Origin: Rufibacter immobilis
GTDB taxonomy: Bacteria; Bacteroidota; Bacteroidia; Cytophagales; Hymenobacteraceae
Direction: 5' to 3'
Length of the DNA stretch: 64,000 nucleotides
NCBI RefSeq assembly: GCF_003721565.1
Contig: NZ_RJJE01000017.1
Span: 248,001 to 312,000, forward strand
Part shown: one piece after another, positions 50,702 through 58,084 of the stretch
Layout: the number at the start of each line of letters is the position of its first letter
How positions within the stretch are numbered: position 1 is the stretch's first letter
The notes under the pieces: generated by a model
Databases searched by the model: none
Told to the model about the DNA's origin: nothing
The model's input: only the letters and a program-made list of their open reading frames with translations
Made by a program: the position numbers and the translations under genes

Positions 50702-51541
50702 TTGAACATTCAGGAGTACATAGAGTCAGGAGTACTGGAACTGTACGCAGCCGGAGGGCTTACGCCCCACCAAAGCGCAGAGGTAGAGCAGGTGGCGGCG
50801 CAGCACCCAGAGGTGCGTGCTGCCCTGGATACTTGTCTGCGTGCCATGGAGGCTTATGCCCTTACCCACGCCAGCGCTCCGCGGCCCGAGTTGGAAGATA
50901 GGATACTTAAACAGTTGCAGGCGGCATCGGCGGTCAGGCAGGAGGAAACTGCCCCGGCAGGCAAGGTCTTCCCGCTAGACACGTTTGCCTCTGCGGTGCC
51001 GCAGGCTAACACCAGCAACCGCTGGTGGCAGATTGCCGCCGTAGTGGTGCTGCTTATTAGTGTCGCCTCCAATGTGTACCTGTACACCAGCCTGCAGGAA
51101 ACCCGGGAGGAGTTGTTCAGCTCGCGGCAGAATGCCCGGCAATATGCGTTGCAGGTGAACCGTCTGGAACAGCAGAACGTGCAGTCAGAATCCTTGCTGG
51201 GCGTGCTGCGCAACCCACAGACGCTGGCGGTGCAACTGAAGGGCGTGGCCCAGCATCCGCAGGCCCAAGCCATCGTGTTCTGGAACCAGGGTACCAAAGA
51301 GGTTTACTTTGATCCGTCTGGTCTGCCGGCAGCCCCCGCCGGGAAACAGTACCAGCTTTGGGCCTTAGTGAACGGGAAACCCGTTGATGCCGGGGTGGTC
51401 ACCAGCACAGACAGCAGCCTGCTTCGCCTGAAAACCGTGGCAGAAGCCCAGGCGTTTGCCGTAACGCTGGAGCAGGAGGGAGGTAGCCCCGTTCCCACGC
51501 TGGAAGAAATGTACGTAATGGGCGAAAGCAGCGCCCGCTAG
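50702..51541 (+). CDS. RskA-like anti-sigma factor
   Basis: 279 residues starting with TTG at 50702. The N-terminal 50 residues are a short zinc-free anti-sigma helix bundle (IESGVLELYAAGGLTPHQSA). A transmembrane segment is at about 110-128 (WWQIAAVVVLLISVASNVYL), then a periplasmic coiled coil and an RskA (PF10099) domain with PAAPAGKQYQLWALVNGKPV and FAVTLEQEGGSPVPT. It should hold the upstream ECF sigma factor at the membrane until a signal or proteolysis releases it. Translation may be coupled to the sigma gene (2-bp gap, TTG start). A perfect palindrome 15 bp past the stop probably terminates the operon. Confidence 0.9.
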   Translation: MNIQEYIESGVLELYAAGGLTPHQSAEVEQVAAQHPEVRAALDTCLRAMEAYALTHASAPRPELEDRILKQLQAASAVRQEETAPAGKVFPLDTFASAVPQANTSNRWWQIAAVVVLLISVASNVYLYTSLQETREELFSSRQNARQYALQVNRLEQQNVQSESLLGVLRNPQTLAVQLKGVAQHPQAQAIVFWNQGTKEVYFDPSGLPAAPAGKQYQLWALVNGKPVDAGVVTSTDSSLLRLKTVAEAQAFAVTLEQEGGSPVPTLEEMYVMGESSAR

Positions 51542-51556
51542 TTGGTCAATAACGGA

Positions 51557-51602
51557 GTTGCGTTTAGGGGCTGTTTTTGGAAAAACAGCCCCTAAACGCA
51601 AC
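51557..51602. terminator. Class I palindrome after anti-sigma gene
   Basis: Perfect 22-bp arms with a GG loop. The core is at 51561-51598 and the outer arm is GTTG/CAAC. Confidence 0.82.
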
Positions 51603-51678
51603 CGCTTTCTGCTGGGAAAGCCAGCACTTTTGCTGAAACCCTCGTAACAGAACCTATAAAACAGAACCAAGTAGCTGT

Positions 51679-52260
51679 ATGAGCAAACGTTTACTGCTGA
51701 TCATGGCGCACCCGCTGGCACAGGGGCAACCGGCAATGGACCCGTCGTTGGTTGGTGAGCAAGAAAAATCAGCGCTGGCAATGGAGCATATAACCAAACT
51801 CGCCTTAGCGGCAGCCCTTCCGGTAGATGCCCATCGGCGCATTTGCCATACAACCTCTAATGATCTTGAGAACGATACAATTCAGGAAGGATTTGAAGCC
51901 GTGGCGTTGCCAGCTGCGCCAGACACAGGTTCCCTGTTGCAGGCATTGTTCGCTCAGTCGTTGATTGACGGTTTTTCGCCCATTGTGCTGGTAAACTCCT
52001 GCTGCCCCGGAATTACCACCGCCCTGCTGGAAGAAGCGTTTCAGCAACTGGAGCAGCATGACGTGGTACTAGGGCCGGCGCAGGCGGGACAGTTCTATTT
52101 GCTGGGCCTCAATTACCTGGTGCCAGATTTCTTTACGCAAGTGGGTTGGGGAACCCAAACCGCGCTGGCCTCTGCCCAGGAGGTGGCCCGGCAACAGGAA
52201 CTAACCCTGGCGCTTCTCCCGTCTCTGGACTTGGTGCCGGAGCAAGACCTATCTCAATAA
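51679..52260 (+). CDS. DUF2064 glycosyltransferase-like protein
   Basis: 193 residues of the DUF2064 (TIGR04282-related) group, which has a nucleotide-sugar-transferase-like fold. SPIVLVNSCCPGITTALLEE corresponds to the usual IGSDCPGL segment, followed by LEQHDVVLGPAQAGQFYLLG (usually EDGGYYLLGL) and QVGWGTQTALASAQ. Two conserved acidic/glycine positions are replaced (SD to NS, and DGG to AGQ), so catalytic activity may be lost or altered. Flanked by palindromes on both sides. Confidence 0.8.
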   Translation: MSKRLLLIMAHPLAQGQPAMDPSLVGEQEKSALAMEHITKLALAAALPVDAHRRICHTTSNDLENDTIQEGFEAVALPAAPDTGSLLQALFAQSLIDGFSPIVLVNSCCPGITTALLEEAFQQLEQHDVVLGPAQAGQFYLLGLNYLVPDFFTQVGWGTQTALASAQEVARQQELTLALLPSLDLVPEQDLSQ

Positions 52261-52266
52261 AGCATT

Positions 52267-52305
52267 CTGTTTTACGTCTGATTTTGGGAAAAGAGCCCCT
52301 AAACG
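52267..52305 (-). repeat. Class II 39-bp repeat
   Basis: Reverse orientation, starting 7 bp after the DUF2064 stop. The minus strand begins CGTTTAGGGGCTCTTTTCCC and ends GACGTAAAACAG. Confidence 0.8.
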
Positions 52306-52397
52306 CAAGGGTGCTAGTGCTTGGTTTTGCGCTGTAGAACTTACTTTTGGGCAGGCTTGTTCACCATCAGTAGGCCGAGGCCTCAAGACCATACCAC

Positions 52398-53087
52398 ATG
52401 AAAAAGCATTTAGACCAATCTACCTTAGATTTCATCCGGGACCTGCGCCTGAACAACCAACGCGACTGGTTTGAACAGAACCGAAGCCGCTATGAGGCCG
52501 CCCGCAAAGACTTTATCTCTTTCCTGAAAACCCTGCTCCAGGGAGCATCTGCGTTTGAGCCCGCTCTGGACGGGCAGGAAGCCAAAGACCTCATGTTCCG
52601 GATTTACCGCGATGTGCGTTTCTCCCATGACAAACGTCCCTACAAAGACCATATCTGCGCCTACCTGGCCGATGGCGGACGCAAAACCATTAACCCCGGT
52701 TTTTATCTCCACATCAGTCCCAACGACGGTTCCTTTCTGGCGGGCGGGGTTTGGATGCCGCCGGCCCCTGAACTCAAAGCCATCCGGCAGGAGATTGACT
52801 ACAACTATGAGGAGCTGAAAGGACTGCTCAACGCGCCTTCGTTCAAGAAATACTTCGCCGGTTTGGGAGGGGATAAGCTCAAAACTACGCCCAAAGGATA
52901 CGATCCTGAGAATCCCGCCATTGACCTGCTTCGGCACAAAAGCTGGAACGCCACCTACATGCTCCCCGATGACGTGGTGACCAGCGAACGCCTCTATGAC
53001 GAAGTTCTGGCCGCCATGCAAGCCGTAAAACCCATCAACGACTTCTTCATCAGGCCCATGCAAGAACTCAAAGCCGAAGAAGTGTAA
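52398..53087 (+). CDS. DUF2461 (TIGR02453) family protein
   Basis: 229 residues. The family start TLDFIRDLRLNNQRDWFEQN and the KDLMFRIYRDVRFSHDKRPY segment are diagnostic, as are GGRKTINPGFYLHISPNDGS and FLAGGVWMPPAPELKAIRQE. Members are widespread soluble proteins of about 220-230 residues with no proven activity. No operon partner. A class II repeat starts 3 bp after the stop. Confidence 0.92.
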   Translation: MKKHLDQSTLDFIRDLRLNNQRDWFEQNRSRYEAARKDFISFLKTLLQGASAFEPALDGQEAKDLMFRIYRDVRFSHDKRPYKDHICAYLADGGRKTINPGFYLHISPNDGSFLAGGVWMPPAPELKAIRQEIDYNYEELKGLLNAPSFKKYFAGLGGDKLKTTPKGYDPENPAIDLLRHKSWNATYMLPDDVVTSERLYDEVLAAMQAVKPINDFFIRPMQELKAEEV

Positions 53088-53089
53088 AG

Positions 53090-53128
53090 CTGGTTTTGGC
53101 CTAATTTCAGAAAAAGGCCCTCTAAACG
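53090..53128 (-). repeat. Class II 39-bp repeat
   Basis: Reverse orientation: plus strand CTGGTTTTGGCCTAATTTCA then GAAAAAGGCCCTCTAAACG. It starts directly after the DUF2461 stop. Confidence 0.85.
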
Positions 53129-53136
53129 GTTATTCT

Positions 53137-53167
53137 AAGCGCCACCCCTGCCAGGGTGGCGCTTTTC
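53137..53167 (+). terminator. Rho-independent terminator
   Basis: AGCGCCACCC and GGGTGGCGCT around CTGCCA, then TTTTC. Confidence 0.9.
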
Positions 53168-53333
53168 TTTGATGCATGTACAAGGGTAGTTCTCCGGGCT
53201 TAATTTCCTGCGGCGTAGGTAGCTTATTCAACCAGATTCCCTTATCTTCCTCAGAGAGACTTGCAGGAAGTAAAAAGGAGATATTACGTCTTTGGCTGTT
53301 TTAATATGTTAAGTAAATAATCTTACTATCTCT

Positions 53334-54221
53334 ATGCTGATTATTAAGAGAGGCTTGTTTATTCTGGGCATGGGCGCGTGCGCTACGTCTGGAATGGCCC
53401 AGGGAATTCCTGATACAGAGATTTTTCTGGTTTCTTTAAAGCCGCACAAACAGGGGCTGCAGGTAGGAACCCCCGTCAATTTCACCCAGAGAACGGGCTA
53501 TGACAACCAACCCAGCTTTAGCCCAGACGGAAAGACGGTGCTCTACACATCGCAGCGCGATGGAAAACAGACAGATATTTACCAATATTCCATCAGCAGC
53601 AAACAAACCGTTCAGCTCACAGCCACGCCTGAAGCCGAATACTCGCCGCTGGTGATGCCAGACGGGAAGCGGTTCTCCGTGGTACGGGGGAAGGAGCAGC
53701 ACTTGTGGCAGTTTCCGTTGAAGCCAGGCAGCAGTCAGCCTGGGGTGGTTCTGGAGCTGGACCAACTCATTGGCTACCACGTGTGGTACAACCAGGATAC
53801 GCTGTTGGTGGCGGCGTTTAGGGGGCAACCGCCCATGGCGCTGTATCTGACGGTGCCTGCCGCTAAAACTGAGGTGAAAATGGAAGAATCCATCGGGCGG
53901 AGCCTGCACCGGGTGCCGGGTAAAAAAGCGATTTCTTATCTGGTGCCGTTGTCAGATTCACTGGGTGAGATAAAGCAGATGGACCTGAAAACCGGCTCCC
54001 GAGAAACGATCATCCAGACGCTGCCCGGCAGCCAGGACTTCGCCTGGACTCCTGACGGACGGCTGCTCATGGCCCAGGGTGCCAAACTGTACTTCTACCG
54101 CCCCGGCACCGACCGCCGCTGGCAGGAAGTGGCTGATTTCAGCCAGCAGGGTATTAAAAACATAACGCGTTTGGCGCTGAGCCTCAATGGGAGGCATTTG
54201 GCTTTTGTGGCTACATTGTAG
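53334..54221 (+). CDS. Exported PD40/TolB-like beta-propeller protein
   Basis: 295 residues. Residues 1-23 resemble a signal peptide (MLIIKRGLFILGMGACATSG, then MAQG). The rest contains WD40-like PD40 repeats: QPSFSPDGKTVLYTSQRDGK, YSPLVMPDGKRFSVVRGKEQ, QDFAWTPDGRLLMAQGAKLY. Such propellers bind ligands or proteins in the periplasm. It is convergent with the amidohydrolase gene, and the two share a 62-bp palindrome. The function may relate to the amidohydrolase, but orientation argues against an operon. Confidence 0.85.
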   Translation: MLIIKRGLFILGMGACATSGMAQGIPDTEIFLVSLKPHKQGLQVGTPVNFTQRTGYDNQPSFSPDGKTVLYTSQRDGKQTDIYQYSISSKQTVQLTATPEAEYSPLVMPDGKRFSVVRGKEQHLWQFPLKPGSSQPGVVLELDQLIGYHVWYNQDTLLVAAFRGQPPMALYLTVPAAKTEVKMEESIGRSLHRVPGKKAISYLVPLSDSLGEIKQMDLKTGSRETIIQTLPGSQDFAWTPDGRLLMAQGAKLYFYRPGTDRRWQEVADFSQQGIKNITRLALSLNGRHLAFVATL

Positions 54222-54237
54222 CATGTAACACGTTATA

Positions 54238-54299
54238 AAGTGCGGCAGGCGTTTAGGGGCTCTTTTTCCAAAAAGAGCCCCTAAACGCCTGCCGCACTT
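54238..54299. terminator. Class I palindrome, perfect 30-bp arms
   Basis: Arms at 54238-54267 and 54270-54299 pair without a mismatch around CC. The core is at 54250-54287 and the 12-bp outer arm AAGTGCGGCAGG is unique. It lies between convergent genes. Confidence 0.88.
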
Positions 54300-54313
54300 C
54301 TCCAAAAATTACC

Positions 54314-55627
54314 TTATGGTTCCCGATAGATCTGGCCGCCTTTCATGACCAGCTGTACGTTGCGTAAACTGCTGATGTCCTGGGTAGGATCACCGGACAC
54401 CGAGATAAGATCGGCTAGCAATCCTTCCTTAACCATGCCCAGGCGATTGTCCAAGTGGAAGCGTTTGGCGTTGCCCGCCGTGGCAGCCCGAAGCACGTCA
54501 AGAGTAGACATACCATACGAGACCAGCATTTCCAGTTCGCGGGCATTGTCGCCGTGCGGGAAAACACCCACATCGCCGCCCACGCAGATGGGGACTTTGG
54601 CGGCCAGGGCAGCTTTGAAGCTGGCGCGCTTCTGCACGATGCGGGCCGGTTCTGGGTCAATGCCTTTGCGCCAGCCGTTGTATTGCAGAATGGCATCGCC
54701 GGCGGCCAGGGTAGGGCAGAGCGCGACGTTCTTCTTGGCCATGAGCCGGAAAACCTCGGGAGTGCCGTTGTCGCCGTGCTCAATGGTTTCAATGCCCGCC
54801 TCGGCGGCGCGGCGCATGCCCTCTGGGGTGCTGGCATGGGCTACCACGGGTCTTCCGCTGCTGGCGGCAATTTCCACAATGAGTTTGAGTTCAGCCAGGG
54901 TAAAGGTGGGCATGGCCTCGCCGTTGGGTCCCCAGCGGTAGTCGGCGTAGACTTTGATGACATCGGCACCCTTGCCAATTTGGTCCCGCACCACCCGGGA
55001 GATATTGTCTATACCGTCGGCGGCCTCTGCGCCCTGGGGCACCTCAAACGCGGGATCGAACCCTTTGGGACCGTAGCTGCCGGTGGCGATCATGGCCTTG
55101 CCGGCCACCAACATGCGCGGCCCCGGAATGATGCCTTGGTCAATGGCCTGCTTGAGCCCTACATCGGCGTACTCGGCTCCCTCAGAACCCAAGTCCCGCA
55201 CCGTGGTGAAACCAGCCAGCAAGGTGGCTTTGGCATGGACGGTGGCGCGGGCTACCCGCAGGGCATCGGCTTCTTTGAGGACCTGGTCGTTCCAAGAAGT
55301 TTCATTGTAGGGGTGCAGCAGGAGGTGCGAGTGGCCTTCAATAAGCCCCGGGAGCAGGGTTTGGCCGGGTAGTTCCAGCACGCGCGCCTGCGGCGGAATG
55401 GCTACGGAGGCGGCGGGACCGGCTGCGGTAATCCGTTCGCCCTCCACCACCACTACCCAGTTTCTGTGCAGGTTCTGTCCGTCAAAGACCTGGCTAGGTT
55501 TAAGCACGAGCGTCTCTGGTTTGGGCCTGTTTTGGGAAAAAGAGCCGCTAAACGTCATGAGAACCAAGGCCAGAGCAAGTAGCCAGGAGCGATTGGCGAG
55601 GATCTGCGGAGAGGCATTAATGGACAT
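54314..55627 (-). CDS. Exported metal-dependent amidohydrolase
   Basis: 437 residues from the ATG at 55627. A signal peptide (about 1-29, ALALVLMTFSGSFSQ) is followed by a TIM-barrel amidohydrolase of the imidazolonepropionase/prolidase-like group. GLIEGHSHLLLHP supplies the first metal histidines, VVAHASTPEGMRRA and ETIEHGDNGTP the next two, and CVGGDVGVFPHG the final Asp. The substrate is unknown, possibly Xaa-Pro-type or cyclic amides. The signal peptide C-region and the first mature residues (TFSGSFSQNRPKP) are exactly encoded by a class II repeat (55516-55554, 39 bp, in frame). It overlaps the upstream PhzF-like gene by 11 bp, indicating coupling. Confidence 0.9.
   Translation of the reverse strand: MSINASPQILANRSWLLALALVLMTFSGSFSQNRPKPETLVLKPSQVFDGQNLHRNWVVVVEGERITAAGPAASVAIPPQARVLELPGQTLLPGLIEGHSHLLLHPYNETSWNDQVLKEADALRVARATVHAKATLLAGFTTVRDLGSEGAEYADVGLKQAIDQGIIPGPRMLVAGKAMIATGSYGPKGFDPAFEVPQGAEAADGIDNISRVVRDQIGKGADVIKVYADYRWGPNGEAMPTFTLAELKLIVEIAASSGRPVVAHASTPEGMRRAAEAGIETIEHGDNGTPEVFRLMAKKNVALCPTLAAGDAILQYNGWRKGIDPEPARIVQKRASFKAALAAKVPICVGGDVGVFPHGDNARELEMLVSYGMSTLDVLRAATAGNAKRFHLDNRLGMVKEGLLADLISVSGDPTQDISSLRNVQLVMKGGQIYREP
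55516..55554 (-). repeat. Class II repeat encoding a signal-peptide junction
   Basis: A 39-bp copy inside the amidohydrolase CDS. On the minus strand it reads CGTTTAGCGGCTCTTTTTCC and ends GGCCCAAACCAG, an almost exact match to the class II consensus. Confidence 0.88.
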
Positions 55628-56546
55628 ACCATTCTCCTTTCGCGATAAGCTGGACCTGTCCGCCCACCAGCAGTTCAAATTGATCTTCTTCCGTTAGCTG
55701 ACCCTGTAGTTTTATGGTGGCGAAGCGGTTAATTTCATAGCCCTGTTCTACCAGCAGTTCCAGTTGGTTTTCCTGAAAGTAGCGGTGTTTTAGCAGATAG
55801 GCGAGCAGACAGCCGTTGGCGCTGCCGGTGGCGGCATCTTCAATGATTTGCCCATTCTCCAGCGCTAGCATGCGCGCGTTGATCTGGTGCTCCGGTTTAT
55901 AGGTTTGGGGGCAGAAGAAGTAGAGCGCGACGGTAAGTCCATCGGGTCGTTGGGTTTTGTACAGGCCGTGCTGTTGCAGGAAAGCCAATAGTTTCTGGGG
56001 CTGCAGCTCGAGTTTCTGTATGTCTTCCAGCCGTTGCAGCGGGATGACCAGGAACGGCAAGCCCGTAGAGACTTCCAGTACAGGGTGGGTGGGGTGTAAG
56101 GCCTCTAACGGAAGCCCTAAAAGCGAAGCGAGTTCCTGCTGGGGAAGCGGCTCTCCGAAGAAAGGAGCCATTTGGCGCATGAGCAGGAAGTCGGGCTTAT
56201 CCTGGGCATACGTGAAAGCGACGGGGATGCTGCCCACTTTCAGCTTTAGCTGCAGGTGGGGCACTGGCCTTTGCAGTAGAAACTGTTGCGCCACATAGGC
56301 GGTGCCCAGGGTAGGGTGACCCGCGAACGGAACCTCATATTCCACAGTGAAGATTCTGGCCTCAAAACCTTCGGGATGGGGAGTGTTCTTCATTAGAAAA
56401 GCTGACTCCGCGAAGCCAATTTCCTGGGCTATCTGTTGCATCTGCTCCGTTGAAAGGTGCTCTGCCTCCAGAAACACCGCCAGCTGGTTCCCTTTGTATG
56501 GCGCCGATGCAAAGACGTCTACAATGTAAAATGGTAAGGTTTGCAT
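55617..56546 (-). CDS. PhzF-family isomerase/epimerase-like protein
   Basis: 309 residues with two DAP-epimerase-like halves. PFYIVDVFASAPYKGNQLAV is the family start, IGFAESAFL holds the conserved glutamate, VPFAGHPTLGTAYV and IEDAATGSANGCLLAYLL are the two substrate-loop signatures. PhzF isomerises a phenazine precursor; most homologues act on unknown small metabolites. The ATG at 56546 is used; a TTG at 56561 would add five residues. TACCTTCG on the minus strand just upstream resembles a -7 element. The downstream amidohydrolase overlaps its 3' end. Confidence 0.93.
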   Translation of the reverse strand: MQTLPFYIVDVFASAPYKGNQLAVFLEAEHLSTEQMQQIAQEIGFAESAFLMKNTPHPEGFEARIFTVEYEVPFAGHPTLGTAYVAQQFLLQRPVPHLQLKLKVGSIPVAFTYAQDKPDFLLMRQMAPFFGEPLPQQELASLLGLPLEALHPTHPVLEVSTGLPFLVIPLQRLEDIQKLELQPQKLLAFLQQHGLYKTQRPDGLTVALYFFCPQTYKPEHQINARMLALENGQIIEDAATGSANGCLLAYLLKHRYFQENQLELLVEQGYEINRFATIKLQGQLTEEDQFELLVGGQVQLIAKGEWYVH

Positions 56547-56608
56547 GTCCGAAGGTAGCAAGATCTACCCTAAGTTAGTAATGGTCTGTTAGCCCTGAGA
56601 AGCAAATG

Positions 56609-56647
56609 CGTTTAGCGGCTCTTTTTCCGGAAACAGGTTAAAACTGG
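56609..56647 (+). repeat. Class II 39-bp repeat
   Basis: Starts CGTTTAGCGGCTCTTTTTCC and ends CAGGTTAAAACTGG, 63 bp upstream of the PhzF-like start. Confidence 0.85.
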
Positions 56648-56831
56648 TGTGGCACTTACTGACGCGTTGGTTGATGTGCTATCCTGTGCTGCTGGTTGAA
56701 GGAAGTAATAACGTTGCTGTACCGTAATGAATCTTGACATGGATATGGCCGGGCATCTAATTCTAAATTTTTGGGGTAGAGGGGAGGGGTAAGCTTAGTG
56801 CCGGAGGGAGTCAGAAAAATTTGCAGTGGAC

Positions 56832-56862
56832 TTGCAGAAGAAAAAAGGAAGCAATACATTTG
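56832..56862 (+). promoter_or_regulatory. tRNA-Leu promoter
   Basis: TTG at 56832-56834, a 20-bp spacer and TACATTTG at 56855-56862, an exact consensus -7. Confidence 0.78.
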
Positions 56863-56895
56863 TACCACCAAATCAGGAAATGCCTTTTGGGACAT

Positions 56896-56978
56896 GCGCA
56901 CGTGGTGAAACTGGTAGACACGCCATCTTGAGGGGGTGGTGCCCTACGGGTGTGGGAGTTCGAATCTCCCCGCGCGCA
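56896..56978 (+). tRNA. tRNA-Leu (anticodon GAG)
   Basis: An 83-nt class II tRNA. The anticodon stem CCATC/GGTGG encloses TTGAGGG, giving anticodon GAG. A long variable arm (TGCCCTACGGGTG) marks it as Leu-type, and the T-arm is GGGAGTTCGAATCTCCC. Acceptor GCGCACG pairs with CGCGCGC with one A-C mismatch. CCA is not encoded. Confidence 0.94.
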
Positions 56979-56990
56979 CTTAAACCTTAT

Positions 56991-57025
56991 AAAAGCCCTG
57001 TAACTTAATTAGTTACAGGGCTTTT
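56991..57025 (+). terminator. tRNA-Leu terminator
   Basis: AAAAGCCCTGTAACT and AGTTACAGGGCTTTT around TAATT, perfect 15-bp arms. Confidence 0.92.
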
Positions 57026-57570
57026 GCCTTTTTAAGGCATCTCAATTATACTCTGCTTTCTTTAAGTGAAGTCAAAAGAAAGTGCTATACTAATTTCTAT
57101 TTATCCCTTCATCTCTTTTTCTCAACATTACAGCTGTTCAGGGTTTAAAAACATGTATTCTGCCCATCAGCACTTTAGTGTCTGTGATAATAGATAGAAT
57201 AATCTAAGTTCAGGTTCTATTTCCATTGAACCTGCCTATAAATGCTACTGCAAGCATTCAATGTTGCATTGATAGTAGCACCCTTCTTTTATGTATACCT
57301 TCAAGGAGTTTTTGCTAAATGATTTACCTGTACCTCTTAAGGGTAATGCTTGTCTTAAGTGGGCTAAATCTTGTGAGAGAAATTAATATTTATCAGCCTT
57401 AAAGTGTATATTAGAAGACGTAAATAATGTACCTAAATACCTCTGTTAAACTGCATTACTACTAATAAGCTGGACGTTTGGCAGCGTCATAATAAGAGAG
57501 CATCAAAGCGATAACAACCATTTATCTAATATTCTAAATCTATTTGATCTCATATTTTCTAAGAATCAAG
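57026..57570. other. AT-rich intergenic region
   Basis: About 545 bp of low-GC sequence before the small exported protein. No ORF, repeat-family member or clear promoter is seen. Confidence 0.4.
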
Positions 57571-58050
57571 ATGAAAAAGCACCTTTTATTGATTTTAGCC
57601 TTTGTACTGCCAATAAGGATGTATGCTCAGGCTCCCTTGGTCATGGCCCCCTCCAAGCAACTTAATACAAGTCTACAGATAAGTCTAGCACCTGAGACTA
57701 AAGAAGCTGCGCCACTATCCTATAGTAAACGTGCCGATACTTTTCTATTGTTTGGGTTAGGGCTGAACATCATCAGTGCCGGAACATATCTCATGGTACC
57801 GGGTCTTGTCAAGAAAGTGCACAATCCATCTGCTGAATATTTGTTTGCGCTGGATCAAAACAGGAACAACCCTGTTGTTTACCAGCAAATAACTAAGGAG
57901 TACGAATCAGCGATGGCTGCTTACGTAATTCAAAAAGCAGATAGGGACAAAAAAATCAAGAATGCCCGTTTAGCTTGCCTGGGTGCTTTCTCTTTAGGAG
58001 TAGCATTTGATTTGGCCAGTATCTATAATTTCAAAAAAGCGAAGCAGTAA
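57571..58050 (+). CDS. Small exported hypothetical protein
   Basis: 159 residues from the ATG at 57571. Residues 1-20 are a signal peptide (MKKHLLLILAFVLPIRMYAQ). One hydrophobic stretch is at about 60-80 (LFGLGLNIISAGTYLMVPGL) and a second near 140. The region between has Asn/Gln/Tyr and many Lys. No domain is recognised. It is likely periplasmic or membrane-associated. It converges with the NFACT gene, with 34 bp between the stops, and is AT-richer than its neighbours. Confidence 0.72.
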   Translation: MKKHLLLILAFVLPIRMYAQAPLVMAPSKQLNTSLQISLAPETKEAAPLSYSKRADTFLLFGLGLNIISAGTYLMVPGLVKKVHNPSAEYLFALDQNRNNPVVYQQITKEYESAMAAYVIQKADRDKKIKNARLACLGAFSLGVAFDLASIYNFKKAKQ

Positions 58051-58084
58051 TTTCTAGTTACCAGGTTGAATGGTGTGAGCAGAC

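Larger units (their letters stand above)
56562..56895. other. Intergenic region before tRNA-Leu
   Basis: It holds a class II repeat (56609-56647) and the tRNA-Leu promoter (56832-56862). Nothing else is recognised. Confidence 0.5.

Noticed and set aside
53813-53830. GGCGTTTAGGGGGC inside the beta-propeller gene
   Set aside because: Short single-arm match inside a propeller repeat; no right arm.
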